Shown in pieces: positions 10,601 through 17,381 of a DNA stretch of 64,000 nucleotides; the first letter of the stretch is position 1, and each line of letters opens with the position of its first letter. Source of the stretch: Burkholderiales bacterium (GTDB taxonomy: Bacteria; Pseudomonadota; Gammaproteobacteria; Burkholderiales; Burkholderiaceae_C); assembly GCA_016213205.1 (NCBI GenBank), contig JACRAZ010000060.1:124001-188000 (forward strand), given 5' to 3'. A program made the position numbers and the translations under genes. The notes under the pieces were generated by a model. That model did not search any database and was not told the DNA's origin. It saw nothing but the letters and a program-made list of their open reading frames with translations.

Positions 10601-10830
10601 CCACGCTGGCGATGATTTTCGGCATGCTGCCGCTGGCGCTGGCCATCACCGAGGGCTCCGAGCAGCGCGCGCCGATGGGGCAGGCCGTGATCGGCGGGGT
10701 CATCACCTCCTCGCTGCTGACGCTGGTGGTGGTGCCGGTCATCTACTGCTGGCTGGACGACCTGGGCCGCTGGGCCAGAAGGCTCGTCGGGGCTGCGCCA
10801 GCGCAGAACGACGCGATGCCGGCCAAATAG
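7666..10830 (+). CDS. RND multidrug efflux transporter, inner-membrane pump (HAE1/AcrB-like)
   Basis: 1054 residues, typical for AcrB/MexB-type proton-driven pumps. The start MWFTRVSIANPVMAVMVMLAFVVLGLFSYQRLKVDQFPDIDFPTV is characteristic. The proton-relay aspartate pair appears in LCVGLLIDDAIVVREN (about 406-407). The two six-helix membrane blocks and two large periplasmic loops repeat as in the family, and SGTYSYR-type C-terminal half motifs are seen (YSYRFGGSTKDMQESF, KNAILLIDF). The sequence belongs to the broader HAE1 group where MFP and pump sit in a tetR-mfp-rnd operon; the substrate is unknown. The stop TAG is also part of a possible -10 box (TAGAAT, 10828-10833) for the next gene. 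Confidence 0.95.
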   Translation: MWFTRVSIANPVMAVMVMLAFVVLGLFSYQRLKVDQFPDIDFPTVVVQVDYPGASPEIVETEVTKKIEESINTIAGINQLYSRSYEGTAVVIAMFNLDVNGRKAADDVREKLSLIKANFRDEVKEPRIARFDPASRPIFSLALTSPDGSRSVQELTTYADQVVKKRMEVVPGVGSVTLVGGAKREINIYLKPQAMEAFGVGVDTVMAAVRTENQDLPAGSLRSREAERSVQILGRVKHPEDLKQIIVARRGAAGGAQPVRLGQVADVVDGPEELETLALYNGRRTMALEVQKSQGENTIEVVDGLNRVAKALAPQLPAGMALEVVRDNSRAIRVSVANVKKTLLEGALLTIGIVFLFLNSWRSTIITGLTLPIALIGTFLFMHAFGFSINMITLMAMSLCVGLLIDDAIVVRENIVRHVQMGKSAHDAALAGTNEIGLAVLATTLSIVAVFLPIGFMGGILGKFFHEFGITIVAAVLISMFVSFTLDPMLSSVWHDPAIDREGQPFVARSLYDHTFGRITHWVDRMSHHLGDGYVAALDWALSHKLATMGLAAATLAGSVVLMPLLGTEFAPKADYSETGVNFYTPVGTPLETTEQRARQVDAILREMPEVKYTLATINTGLAQGRNYVAYYIRLVDRDQRSRNADQLALPLRQRLQQVAGITVTHVGLLDPVGGAKPISLSIQGTDLGVLQGLTNTLMARLAQVPGLADLDTSMKPPKPTVSIEVRRDAASDLGLSVGSITNTLRALVAGATIGDWRAADDQNYDVKVRLAPGARDDAADIERLGLAVGTNADGSMRIVRLSQVAEVRPGFGANQVNRRDLNRESEITANTVGRSLGEISADVRAVLDANPLPPGYSYRFGGSTKDMQESFAYAVSALAMGVVFIYMILASQFRSFLQPIALMSSLPLTLIGVVLALLFWRSTLNLFSIIGIVMLMGLVTKNAILLIDFAIRARDEGLNRHDALLRAAKVRLRPILMTTLAMIFGMLPLALAITEGSEQRAPMGQAVIGGVITSSLLTLVVVPVIYCWLDDLGRWARRLVGAAPAQNDAMPAK

Positions 10831-10833
10831 AAT
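10828..10833 (+). promoter_or_regulatory. Possible internal -10 box before the PIMT-like gene
   Basis: TAGAAT overlaps the pump stop codon and lies 36 bases upstream of the next start. The same hexamer recurs before several other genes in this window. No convincing -35 box is visible, so this is a weak call. Confidence 0.35.
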
Positions 10834-10868
10834 TCCAGGTTCCGCACAGACATCAGGACACCGAAGCC

Positions 10869-11522
10869 ATGAACGTCGAACAAGCCCGCTTCAACATGAT
10901 CGAGCAGCAGATCCGCCCCTGGGACGTGCTGGATGCCGGCGTGCTGTCGCTGCTGGCCATGGTGCGGCGCGAGGATTTCGTTCCGCCGGCCTACAAGGCG
11001 CTGGCCTTCATCGACAGCGAGATCCCGCTGCCCGCGGGCCAGGCCATGCTGACGCCGCGGGTCGAGGCCCGCCTGCTGCAGGAAACCCATGCCCAGCGGC
11101 ACGAGCGCGTGCTCGAGGTCGGGGCCGGTTCGGGCTTCATGGCCGCGCTGCTGTCGCACCGCGCGCAGTCGGTCATCTCGCTGGAAATCCACCCCGAGCT
11201 GGTGCAGATGGCCACCGACAACCTGCGCCGCACCGGCATCAGCAACGTCAGCGTGCGCCAGGCGGATGGCGCCCTGGGGCTGCCCGGCGAGTCGGCGTTC
11301 GACGCCATCGTGCTGTCGGGCTCGGTGGCGGTGGTGCCGCAGGTGCTGCTGAACCAGCTCAAGGTGGGTGGCCGGCTGATCGCCATCGTCGGCAACGAAC
11401 CGGTGATGCAGGCCGTGCGCATCACCCGCCTGGGCGAGCAGAGCTTCCAGACCGTGGAGCTGTTCGACACCGTGGCGCCCCGGCTGCAGGGCTTCGACGC
11501 CCCCACCCGCTTCACCTTCTGA
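10869..11522 (+). CDS. Protein-L-isoaspartate O-methyltransferase family protein, atypical
   Basis: 217 residues with a Rossmann methyltransferase fold. VLEVGAGSGFMAALLS (81-96) is the SAM-binding loop, followed by VISLEIHPELVQMATDNL. The overall layout matches PCMT/PIMT. However, the substrate-binding segment that reads TISQP in true PIMT is GQAMLTPRVEAR here (58-68), so repair of isoaspartyl residues is doubtful. It sits 38 bases after the pump gene and 8 bases before a rhodanese gene. The PIMT-like/rhodanese/tolC order is, to my recollection, common in Burkholderiales. The substrate is unknown. Confidence 0.85.
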   Translation: MNVEQARFNMIEQQIRPWDVLDAGVLSLLAMVRREDFVPPAYKALAFIDSEIPLPAGQAMLTPRVEARLLQETHAQRHERVLEVGAGSGFMAALLSHRAQSVISLEIHPELVQMATDNLRRTGISNVSVRQADGALGLPGESAFDAIVLSGSVAVVPQVLLNQLKVGGRLIAIVGNEPVMQAVRITRLGEQSFQTVELFDTVAPRLQGFDAPTRFTF

Positions 11523-11530
11523 CGCGCGCG

Positions 11531-11866
11531 ATGCAGCAATTGCAGGTCACCGAACTCACCACCTTCGTGCAGGCGCACGCCACGCAGCAGCCGGTGCTGC
11601 TGGACGTGCGCGAGCCCTGGGAGCTGCAGACCGCCCGGCTCGAGGTGCCGGGCGCAACGCTGCTGCACATCCCGATGCGCGCGCTGCCGGCGCGCCTGCA
11701 GGAGCTCAATGCCTCGCAGCCCATCCTCGCTTTGTGCCATCACGGGGGCCGCAGTGCGCAGTGCGTCGCATTCCTGTTGCAGCAGGGCTTTGCGCACGCG
11801 TACAACGTCGCCGGCGGCATCGACGCCTGGTCACGCGAGGTCGACCCGTCGGTGCCTCGCTACTGA
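11531..11866 (+). CDS. Single-domain rhodanese-like sulfurtransferase
   Basis: 111 residues, one rhodanese domain. VLLDVREPWEL (22-32) is the entry motif. The active-site loop is CHHGGRS, with Cys69 as the persulfide-carrying residue, followed by the C-terminal NVAGGIDAWS. Such small cytoplasmic proteins carry sulfane sulfur to unknown acceptors. It lies 8 bases after the PIMT-like gene and 52 bases before tolC, so it is probably in the same transcript. Confidence 0.9.
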   Translation: MQQLQVTELTTFVQAHATQQPVLLDVREPWELQTARLEVPGATLLHIPMRALPARLQELNASQPILALCHHGGRSAQCVAFLLQQGFAHAYNVAGGIDAWSREVDPSVPRY

Positions 11867-11918
11867 CACGCCGGCCGACCCGGCCCCCAACACCGCATCC
11901 AACCCGAGGATTCCGTTC

Positions 11919-13262
11919 ATGTCCAGCCTGAACCTGCGTTCCATCACCCCGCGCCTCACCCTGCTGGCCCTGGCGCTCGGCACGATGGCCAGCGCGGCCC
12001 AGGCGCAAAGCCTGAAAGAGCTGTACGAGGCGGCACGCGCCTACGACGCCACCTACCTGGCGGCCCGGGCGCTGGCCGACTCGGCGCAGTACAAGGCGGC
12101 CCAATCCGATGCCCTGCGCCTGCCCAGTGCCGCGCTGACCGGCAGCGGCACCACGACCAAGACCGACCCGGTGGTCGGCTCCACCCTCAGCACCAACAAC
12201 CAGAAGGTCGAGATCACGGCCAAGCAGCCGTTGTTCAACCGCGCCAACAGCGCCACCATTTCCCAGGCCGAGCGTTCGCTGAAGGTCGCGCAGGCCGACC
12301 TCGAATCCGCCGAGCAGGACCTGATCGTCCGGGTGTCGCAGGCCTACTTCGACGTGCTGGCCTCGCAAGACTCGTTGTCCACGGCACAGACCAGCAAGAA
12401 GGCCATCGCCGAGCAGCTGGCCTCGGCCAAGCGCAACTTCGAGGTCGGCACCGCCACGATCACCGACACGCGCGAAGCCCAGGCCCGCTTCGACCTCGCC
12501 ACTGCCCAGGAAATCGCCGCCGAGAACGACCTGCGCACCAAGCGCATTGCGCTCGACCAGCTGGTGGGCAAGACCGGTGTCGCCCCGAAATCGCTGGCGG
12601 TGCCCGTGACGCTGCCGACGATCAGCCCCGCCAACGCGGAAGAGTGGGTGACGCTGGCCGACGACCGCCATCCGTCCATCCGCAAGGCGCGTCTGGGCCA
12701 GGAACTGGCCAAGCTCGAGACCGAAAAGGCCCAGGCCGGCAACCTGCCCACCGTGGACCTGATCGGCTCGCTCAGCGGCAACCACAGCACCGGCACCGGC
12801 GTCACCATCGCCGGCGGCAAGGCCGGCACCACCAAGAACGCCACCGTGGGCGTGCAGCTGAACTACACGCTGTTCGCCGGTGGGTCGATCCAGAACCGCA
12901 TCAAGGAAACCCTGGCGCTCGAGGAGAAGGCCCGCAATGACCTGGAAGCGGCCCGGCGCGGCGTGGCCCAGGGCACGCGCCAGGCCTACTTCGGCGTGCA
13001 GTCGCTGCAGGCCCAGGTGAAGGCGCTGGAGGCCGCCGAGTCCTCGAGCAAGCTGGCGCTCGAGGCCACCCAGCTGGGCTACAGGGTGGGCGTGCGCGTG
13101 AACCTCGACGTGCTGAACGCGCAGACCCAGCTCTTCACCACGCAGCGCGACCTGGCCAAGGCCCGCTACGACGTGGTGCTCAACAGCCTGAAGCTGCGCC
13201 AGGCCTCGGGCCAGCTCCAGCCCCAGGACGTGCAGGCCGTGGACGCGCTGCTCGCGCGCTGA
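11919..13262 (+). CDS. tolC: TolC-family outer-membrane efflux channel
   Basis: 447 residues. ATG 11919 is followed by a Sec signal peptide ending ...MASAAQAQS. The mature part shows the TolC repeat pattern: SLKELYEAARAYDATYLAARALADSAQYKAAQSDALRLPS, long coiled-coil regions, and the second-repeat YRVGVRVNLDVLNAQTQLFTTQRDLAKARYDVVLNSLKLRQASGQL. It forms the trimeric outer-membrane duct for the RND pump upstream and possibly for type I secretion. The frame is open upstream into the rhodanese gene, but the signal peptide fixes the start. Confidence 0.95.
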   Translation: MSSLNLRSITPRLTLLALALGTMASAAQAQSLKELYEAARAYDATYLAARALADSAQYKAAQSDALRLPSAALTGSGTTTKTDPVVGSTLSTNNQKVEITAKQPLFNRANSATISQAERSLKVAQADLESAEQDLIVRVSQAYFDVLASQDSLSTAQTSKKAIAEQLASAKRNFEVGTATITDTREAQARFDLATAQEIAAENDLRTKRIALDQLVGKTGVAPKSLAVPVTLPTISPANAEEWVTLADDRHPSIRKARLGQELAKLETEKAQAGNLPTVDLIGSLSGNHSTGTGVTIAGGKAGTTKNATVGVQLNYTLFAGGSIQNRIKETLALEEKARNDLEAARRGVAQGTRQAYFGVQSLQAQVKALEAAESSSKLALEATQLGYRVGVRVNLDVLNAQTQLFTTQRDLAKARYDVVLNSLKLRQASGQLQPQDVQAVDALLAR

Positions 13263-13263
13263 A

Positions 13264-13301
13264 CCCGCGGCCGCTGCCCCGGCGGCGGGTTTGCAATTCT
13301 T
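13264..13301 (+). terminator. Possible intrinsic terminator after tolC
   Basis: CCCGC (13264-13268) pairs with GCGGG (13285-13289), with further GC-rich pairing possible inside. TTTGCAATTCTTT follows. The T-rich tail in a GC-rich genome is suggestive, although the stem is imperfect. Confidence 0.45.
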
Positions 13302-13343
13302 TGCGCGGCCGCCGCGGAGGGCAGGCGCTGCGCTGCGTTGATA

Positions 13344-13365
13344 CTCCGGGCGCTGCTGTCCGGAG
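13344..13365 (+). promoter_or_regulatory. Hairpin that buries the ribosome binding site of the DUF1800 gene
   Basis: CTCCGG (13344-13349) and CCGGAG (13360-13365) pair perfectly over a 10-base loop. The right arm contains the GGAG ribosome binding site for ATG 13372. This could reduce or condition translation. It is inferred only from base pairing. Confidence 0.4.
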
Positions 13366-13371
13366 ATCTTC

Positions 13372-14736
13372 ATGTCCCAGCTCCTGGAAGCCGCCCTGGC
13401 GGCGCATCGTTTCGGCCTTGACGAACCGGACCTGGCCGTGGTCGGCCACGATCCGCGGGCCTGGCTGCTGGCCCAGCTCGGCCCGGCCGACAGCCAGGGC
13501 GCCGGCCTGCCCGACGCGCGCCAGGGCCTGCGGCAGCAGGCCGAGGCGCGCCGCCTGGTTGACGATGTCAAGAGTGGCCTGCGCGAAACACTGACCGGCG
13601 ATCTGCGCGCGCGCCTGGGCACCGCCGCCCGCACGCAACGGCCTTTTGCCGAGCGGCTGGCGCAGTTCTGGAGCAACCACTTCACCGTCTCGCTGGCCAA
13701 GGGCAGCGTGCGCGGCCTGGTCGGCGCCTTCGAGCGCGAGGCGATCCGGCCTCACATCGCCGGCCGGTTTGTCGACCTGCTCACCGCCAGCACCACGCAC
13801 GTGGCCATGCTGCGCTACCTGGACAACGCCGCTTCGGCGGGGCCGAACTCCCCGGTGGTGCAGCGCCTGGCCCGCCGCAGCCGCGAGCAGCCGGGTGCCG
13901 AGGCGCCGCGCCTGACAGGCCTGAACGAGAACCTCGCGCGCGAAGTGCTGGAGCTGCACACCCTGGGCGCCGCCGGCGCCAGCGGCCCCTACGGGCCCTG
14001 GGGCGGCTACTCGCAGGCCGATGTCACCGCCTTCGCGGCCCTGCTCACCGGCTGGCGGGGCGACGGCGCCGGGGTCGATGGCGCCGGCTTCGCCGCCACC
14101 TGGCACGAACCCGGCCCGAAGCAGGTGCTGGGCCGACGCTATGACGAGGGCCCGCAGGCCCTGCCCGCGCTGCTGGCCGATCTGGCCCGTCACCCGTCGA
14201 CCGCACGCCACCTCGCCACCAAGCTCGCGCGCCACTTCGTCGCCGATGCGCCGCCCCCGGCACTGGTGGATCGGCTGGCCGCGGCCTACAGCCGTTCGGA
14301 CGGTGAGCTGCCGGCCGTCTACCGTGCGCTGCTGGAGGCGCCCGAGGCCTGGTCGCCCCAGCCTGCCAAGCTGAAGACGCCGGAGGAGTTCGTCGTGTCT
14401 GCCGCACGCATGCTGCGCATGGGCGATCAGCTCGCCGCGCGCGCGCCCGACGCCGGCCTGGGCCTGCTGGGCCAGCGCCTGCATGCCGCACCCTCACCCG
14501 CCGGCTGGCCCGACCGCGCCGAGGAGTGGCTCGGCCCCGAGGCCCTGTGGCAACGCATCGAGTGGGCCGCACGCGTGGCCGAGCGCCTGGGATCACGGCT
14601 CGATGCGCGCCAGCTCGCGCAGGCCAGCCTGGGCCCGCTGCTGGGCAGCACCACGCGCCAGCAGATCGAGCGCGCGGCCGACGCGCCGCAGGCGCTGGCC
14701 CTGCTGCTGATGTGCCCCGAGTTCCAGCGCCGCTGA
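13372..14736 (+). CDS. DUF1800 family protein
   Basis: 454 residues. Recognised from family motifs QRPFAERLAQFWSNHFTVS, HITHVAMLRYLDN-like text (TTHVAMLRYLDNAAS), LNENLAREVLELHTLG and ATKLARHFVADAPPPALVDRLAAAYSRSDGELPAVYRALLEAPE. The biochemical role of DUF1800 is unknown. Members are usually encoded beside DUF1501 proteins, as here, and are thought to be exported, but no clear signal peptide is seen in this copy. The DUF1501 gene follows after 17 bases with a strong ribosome binding site. The RBS of this gene lies in a hairpin. Confidence 0.88.
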   Translation: MSQLLEAALAAHRFGLDEPDLAVVGHDPRAWLLAQLGPADSQGAGLPDARQGLRQQAEARRLVDDVKSGLRETLTGDLRARLGTAARTQRPFAERLAQFWSNHFTVSLAKGSVRGLVGAFEREAIRPHIAGRFVDLLTASTTHVAMLRYLDNAASAGPNSPVVQRLARRSREQPGAEAPRLTGLNENLAREVLELHTLGAAGASGPYGPWGGYSQADVTAFAALLTGWRGDGAGVDGAGFAATWHEPGPKQVLGRRYDEGPQALPALLADLARHPSTARHLATKLARHFVADAPPPALVDRLAAAYSRSDGELPAVYRALLEAPEAWSPQPAKLKTPEEFVVSAARMLRMGDQLAARAPDAGLGLLGQRLHAAPSPAGWPDRAEEWLGPEALWQRIEWAARVAERLGSRLDARQLAQASLGPLLGSTTRQQIERAADAPQALALLLMCPEFQRR

Positions 14737-14753
14737 AGGCCGAGGAGGTCACG

Positions 14754-16031
14754 ATGTCGAGAACCCGTCACACGATCGGCCGCCGCCAGCTGCTGGCGGC
14801 CACCGCATTGTCGCCGCTGGCCAGCCTGAGCCTGGCCGGCCCGGCGCGCGCCGATGCGCCACGGCTGGTACTGGTCATCCTGCGGGGCGGGCTGGATGGC
14901 CTGGGCGCCGTGCCGGTGCCGGGCGATCCCGCGTTTGAGGCGGCGCGCGGCAGCCTGGCCCAGTTTGCCGAGCCCGCGCGCCCGCTGGAGGGGCCTTACG
15001 CGCTGCACCCCTCACTGGCGCGGGTGCATGCGATGTACGGCCGCGGCGAGCTGGCCGTGGTGCACGCCACCGGCCTGCCGTACAAGGAGCGCTCGCACTT
15101 CGAGGCCCAGCAACTGCTGGAATCCGGTGGCCAGCGCCCCTACGAGCTGGCCACCGGCTGGCTGGGCCGCGCGCTCGCCGGCACCCGCAGCAAGGGCCTC
15201 GCACTGCAGGCCGCGGTGCCGCTGGTGCTGCGTGGCCCGGCAGAGGTGGACAGTTGGGCGCCCTCGACCCTGCCCGACCCCGCACCCGACCTGCTGGCCC
15301 GGCTGGAACGCCTGTACGACGCCGACCCCGGGCTCGCCCAGGCCCTGGCCCGCGCCCGCGGCCTGCGCGCCGCCGGCATGCCCACGGCCGCCCCGGCGGC
15401 GCCTGGGGCCACGCCCTCGCCGGCGGCGATGCCATTGGCGGCGGACACCGGCATGGCCGGCGCGAGCAGCATGATGGCCGCGCCGATGGCCGGCGCGGCG
15501 CCCCGCCCGGCCCTGGCGGTGACCCTGGCCGAGCGGGCTGCCCAGTTCCTGGCCCGGCCGGACGGCCCCCAGGCCGCCGTGCTGGAGATTGGCGGTTGGG
15601 ACACCCATGCCGGCCAGGCCGCGCCGCAAGGGCCGCTGGCCAACAACCTGCGCGTGCTCGACAACACGCTCGCGGCGCTGCGCGACGGCCTGATGGCCAG
15701 CCCCGGGCTGTGGCAGCGCAGCCTGGTGCGGGTGGTGACCGAGTTCGGGCGCCAGGTGGCCATCAACGGCACCCAGGGCACCGACCACGGCAGCGGCGGC
15801 GCCGCGTTCGCGCTGGGGGGCACGGTGCACGGCGGCCGTGTGCTGGCCGACTGGCCCGGCCTGGCCCCGAAAGACCGCTTCGAAGGCCGCGACCTGCGCG
15901 TGACCACCGACCTGCGCGCGCTGTTCCGGGTGGCGCTGCAGGACCACCTGCAGATCGCCCCCGCCACCATCGAGCGCGACCTGCTGCCCGGCAGCGCCGG
16001 CATCGCGGCGCTGCCGCTGCTGCGCGGCTGA
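14754..16031 (+). CDS. DUF1501 family exported protein
   Basis: 425 residues. GAGGAGG just before ATG 14754 decides the start. The N-terminus is a twin-arginine-like signal: RTRHTIGRRQLLAATALSPLASLSLAGPARA. The mature part has DUF1501 (sulfatase/alkaline-phosphatase-like fold) motifs: LVLVILRGGLDGL, HPSLARVHAMYGRGELAVVHATGLPYKERSHFEAQ, EIGGWDTHAGQ and VVTEFGRQVAINGTQGTDHGSGGAAF. An Ala/Pro/Met-rich insertion (about 205-245) separates the two halves. Function is unknown; it probably acts with the DUF1800 partner outside the cytoplasm. Confidence 0.9.
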   Translation: MSRTRHTIGRRQLLAATALSPLASLSLAGPARADAPRLVLVILRGGLDGLGAVPVPGDPAFEAARGSLAQFAEPARPLEGPYALHPSLARVHAMYGRGELAVVHATGLPYKERSHFEAQQLLESGGQRPYELATGWLGRALAGTRSKGLALQAAVPLVLRGPAEVDSWAPSTLPDPAPDLLARLERLYDADPGLAQALARARGLRAAGMPTAAPAAPGATPSPAAMPLAADTGMAGASSMMAAPMAGAAPRPALAVTLAERAAQFLARPDGPQAAVLEIGGWDTHAGQAAPQGPLANNLRVLDNTLAALRDGLMASPGLWQRSLVRVVTEFGRQVAINGTQGTDHGSGGAAFALGGTVHGGRVLADWPGLAPKDRFEGRDLRVTTDLRALFRVALQDHLQIAPATIERDLLPGSAGIAALPLLRG

Positions 16032-16054
16032 AGCCGCCCGGGGCGGCGCGAGGC

Positions 16055-17341
16055 CTAACGAGGCTGGCGCTGCTGCGCCAGCACCTGCTGCGCCATCTGC
16101 TGCGCCGCGCCGCGGTGCGACGCCGCAAACGCCAGCGACCGCTGCACCCAGGCCGTGCGCTGCGGGTCGGCGGCCAGGGCCACGGCGGCGGCAACGCCGG
16201 CCGCCAGGTCATCCACGCGCTTCGCCGCCCCGGCGTCCAGCGCCAGTTCGGCCGCGTGGGCGAAGTTGAAGGTGTGCGGCCCCATCACCACCGGGCAGCC
16301 GCAGGCGGCAGCCTCGATCAGGTTCTGGCCGCCCAACCGCTCGAAACTGCCGCCCAGCAGCGCCACATCCGCGCAGGCGTAGTACAGCGGCATCTCGCCA
16401 AGCGAATCGCCCAGCCAGACCTCGGCGCCGGCCGCCGAGGCCGGCGGCGCGTCCGCCCAGCCGCTGCGACGCGCCAGCGTGTGGCCGGCGGCCTGCACCA
16501 GCGTGGCCACCTCGTCGAAGCGCTGGGGATGCCGGGGCACGATCAGCAACAGCGGGCGCGGCGCCGCCACCGCGCGCCAGGCCGACAGCAGCGCCGCCTC
16601 CTCGCCTTCGCGGCTGCTGGCCGCCAGCACCACCGGCCGGCCCAGGCCGGCGCGCCACTGCCGCCCGCGGGCCAGCAGGTCGGCCGCGGGCGTCATGTCG
16701 TACTTCAGGTTGCCGCTGACCAGCACCTGCGGCGCCCCCGCAGCGCTGAGCCGACCGCCGTCGTCCGGTGTCTGCGCCAGCACCAGCGTCAGCCGGCGCG
16801 CGGCCGGGTGCAGCAGCGCGGCCAGGCGCCGGCCCCGGCGTGCGCTGCGCTCGCTCAGCCGGGCATTGGCCATCACCATCGGCACGCCCATGCGCTCGGC
16901 CTCGCGCATCAGGCTGGGCCAGAGTTCGGTTTCCATCAGCACCCCCACCGAGGGCCTGAAGTGGCGCAGGAAGCGGCGCGCCGCCCCCGGTGTGTCGTAG
17001 GGCAGCCATGCCTGCAGGTCGCCCTCGCGCAGCAGCGCGCGGCCGGCGTTGCGGCCGGTGGCCGTGCCATGCGTGAGCAGGATGCGCAGGCCCGGCTGCT
17101 GCTCGCGCAGGGCCTCGATCAACGCCGCCGCGGCACGCGTCTCGCCGAGCGACACCGCATGCAGCCACAGGGCGCCAGGCACCACCGAGCCCCGGTGCCA
17201 GCCCAGCCGCTCGTTCCAGGCGCGGCGGTACCAGGGCTCGTGCGCACCGCGGCGCCACAGCCGCCACAGGTACAGCGGCAAGCCCAGCCGCAGCAAGGCG
17301 GCATACAGCCCACGGGCCAGGCCGTGCACCAGCGGGGTCAT
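16055..17341 (-). CDS. waaA: 3-deoxy-D-manno-octulosonic acid (Kdo) transferase
   Basis: Adds Kdo to lipid IVA, the first step of LPS inner-core assembly at the inner face of the cytoplasmic membrane. 428 residues. An N-terminal hydrophobic anchor is followed by LWLHAVSLGETRAA, with the conserved catalytic Glu (Glu67). Donor-domain motifs LLGGSFERLGGQNLIEAAACGCPVVMGPHTFNF are typical of GT30 enzymes. It is 40 bases downstream of the phosphomannomutase gene on the same strand, suggesting one envelope-sugar transcript. It is convergent with DUF1501. Confidence 0.95.
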   Translation of the reverse strand: MTPLVHGLARGLYAALLRLGLPLYLWRLWRRGAHEPWYRRAWNERLGWHRGSVVPGALWLHAVSLGETRAAAALIEALREQQPGLRILLTHGTATGRNAGRALLREGDLQAWLPYDTPGAARRFLRHFRPSVGVLMETELWPSLMREAERMGVPMVMANARLSERSARRGRRLAALLHPAARRLTLVLAQTPDDGGRLSAAGAPQVLVSGNLKYDMTPAADLLARGRQWRAGLGRPVVLAASSREGEEAALLSAWRAVAAPRPLLLIVPRHPQRFDEVATLVQAAGHTLARRSGWADAPPASAAGAEVWLGDSLGEMPLYYACADVALLGGSFERLGGQNLIEAAACGCPVVMGPHTFNFAHAAELALDAGAAKRVDDLAAGVAAAVALAADPQRTAWVQRSLAFAASHRGAAQQMAQQVLAQQRQPR

Positions 17342-17381
17342 GCGCGGCGCGGGTGGGGTGGCGGCACGCGCTGTGCGGCGC

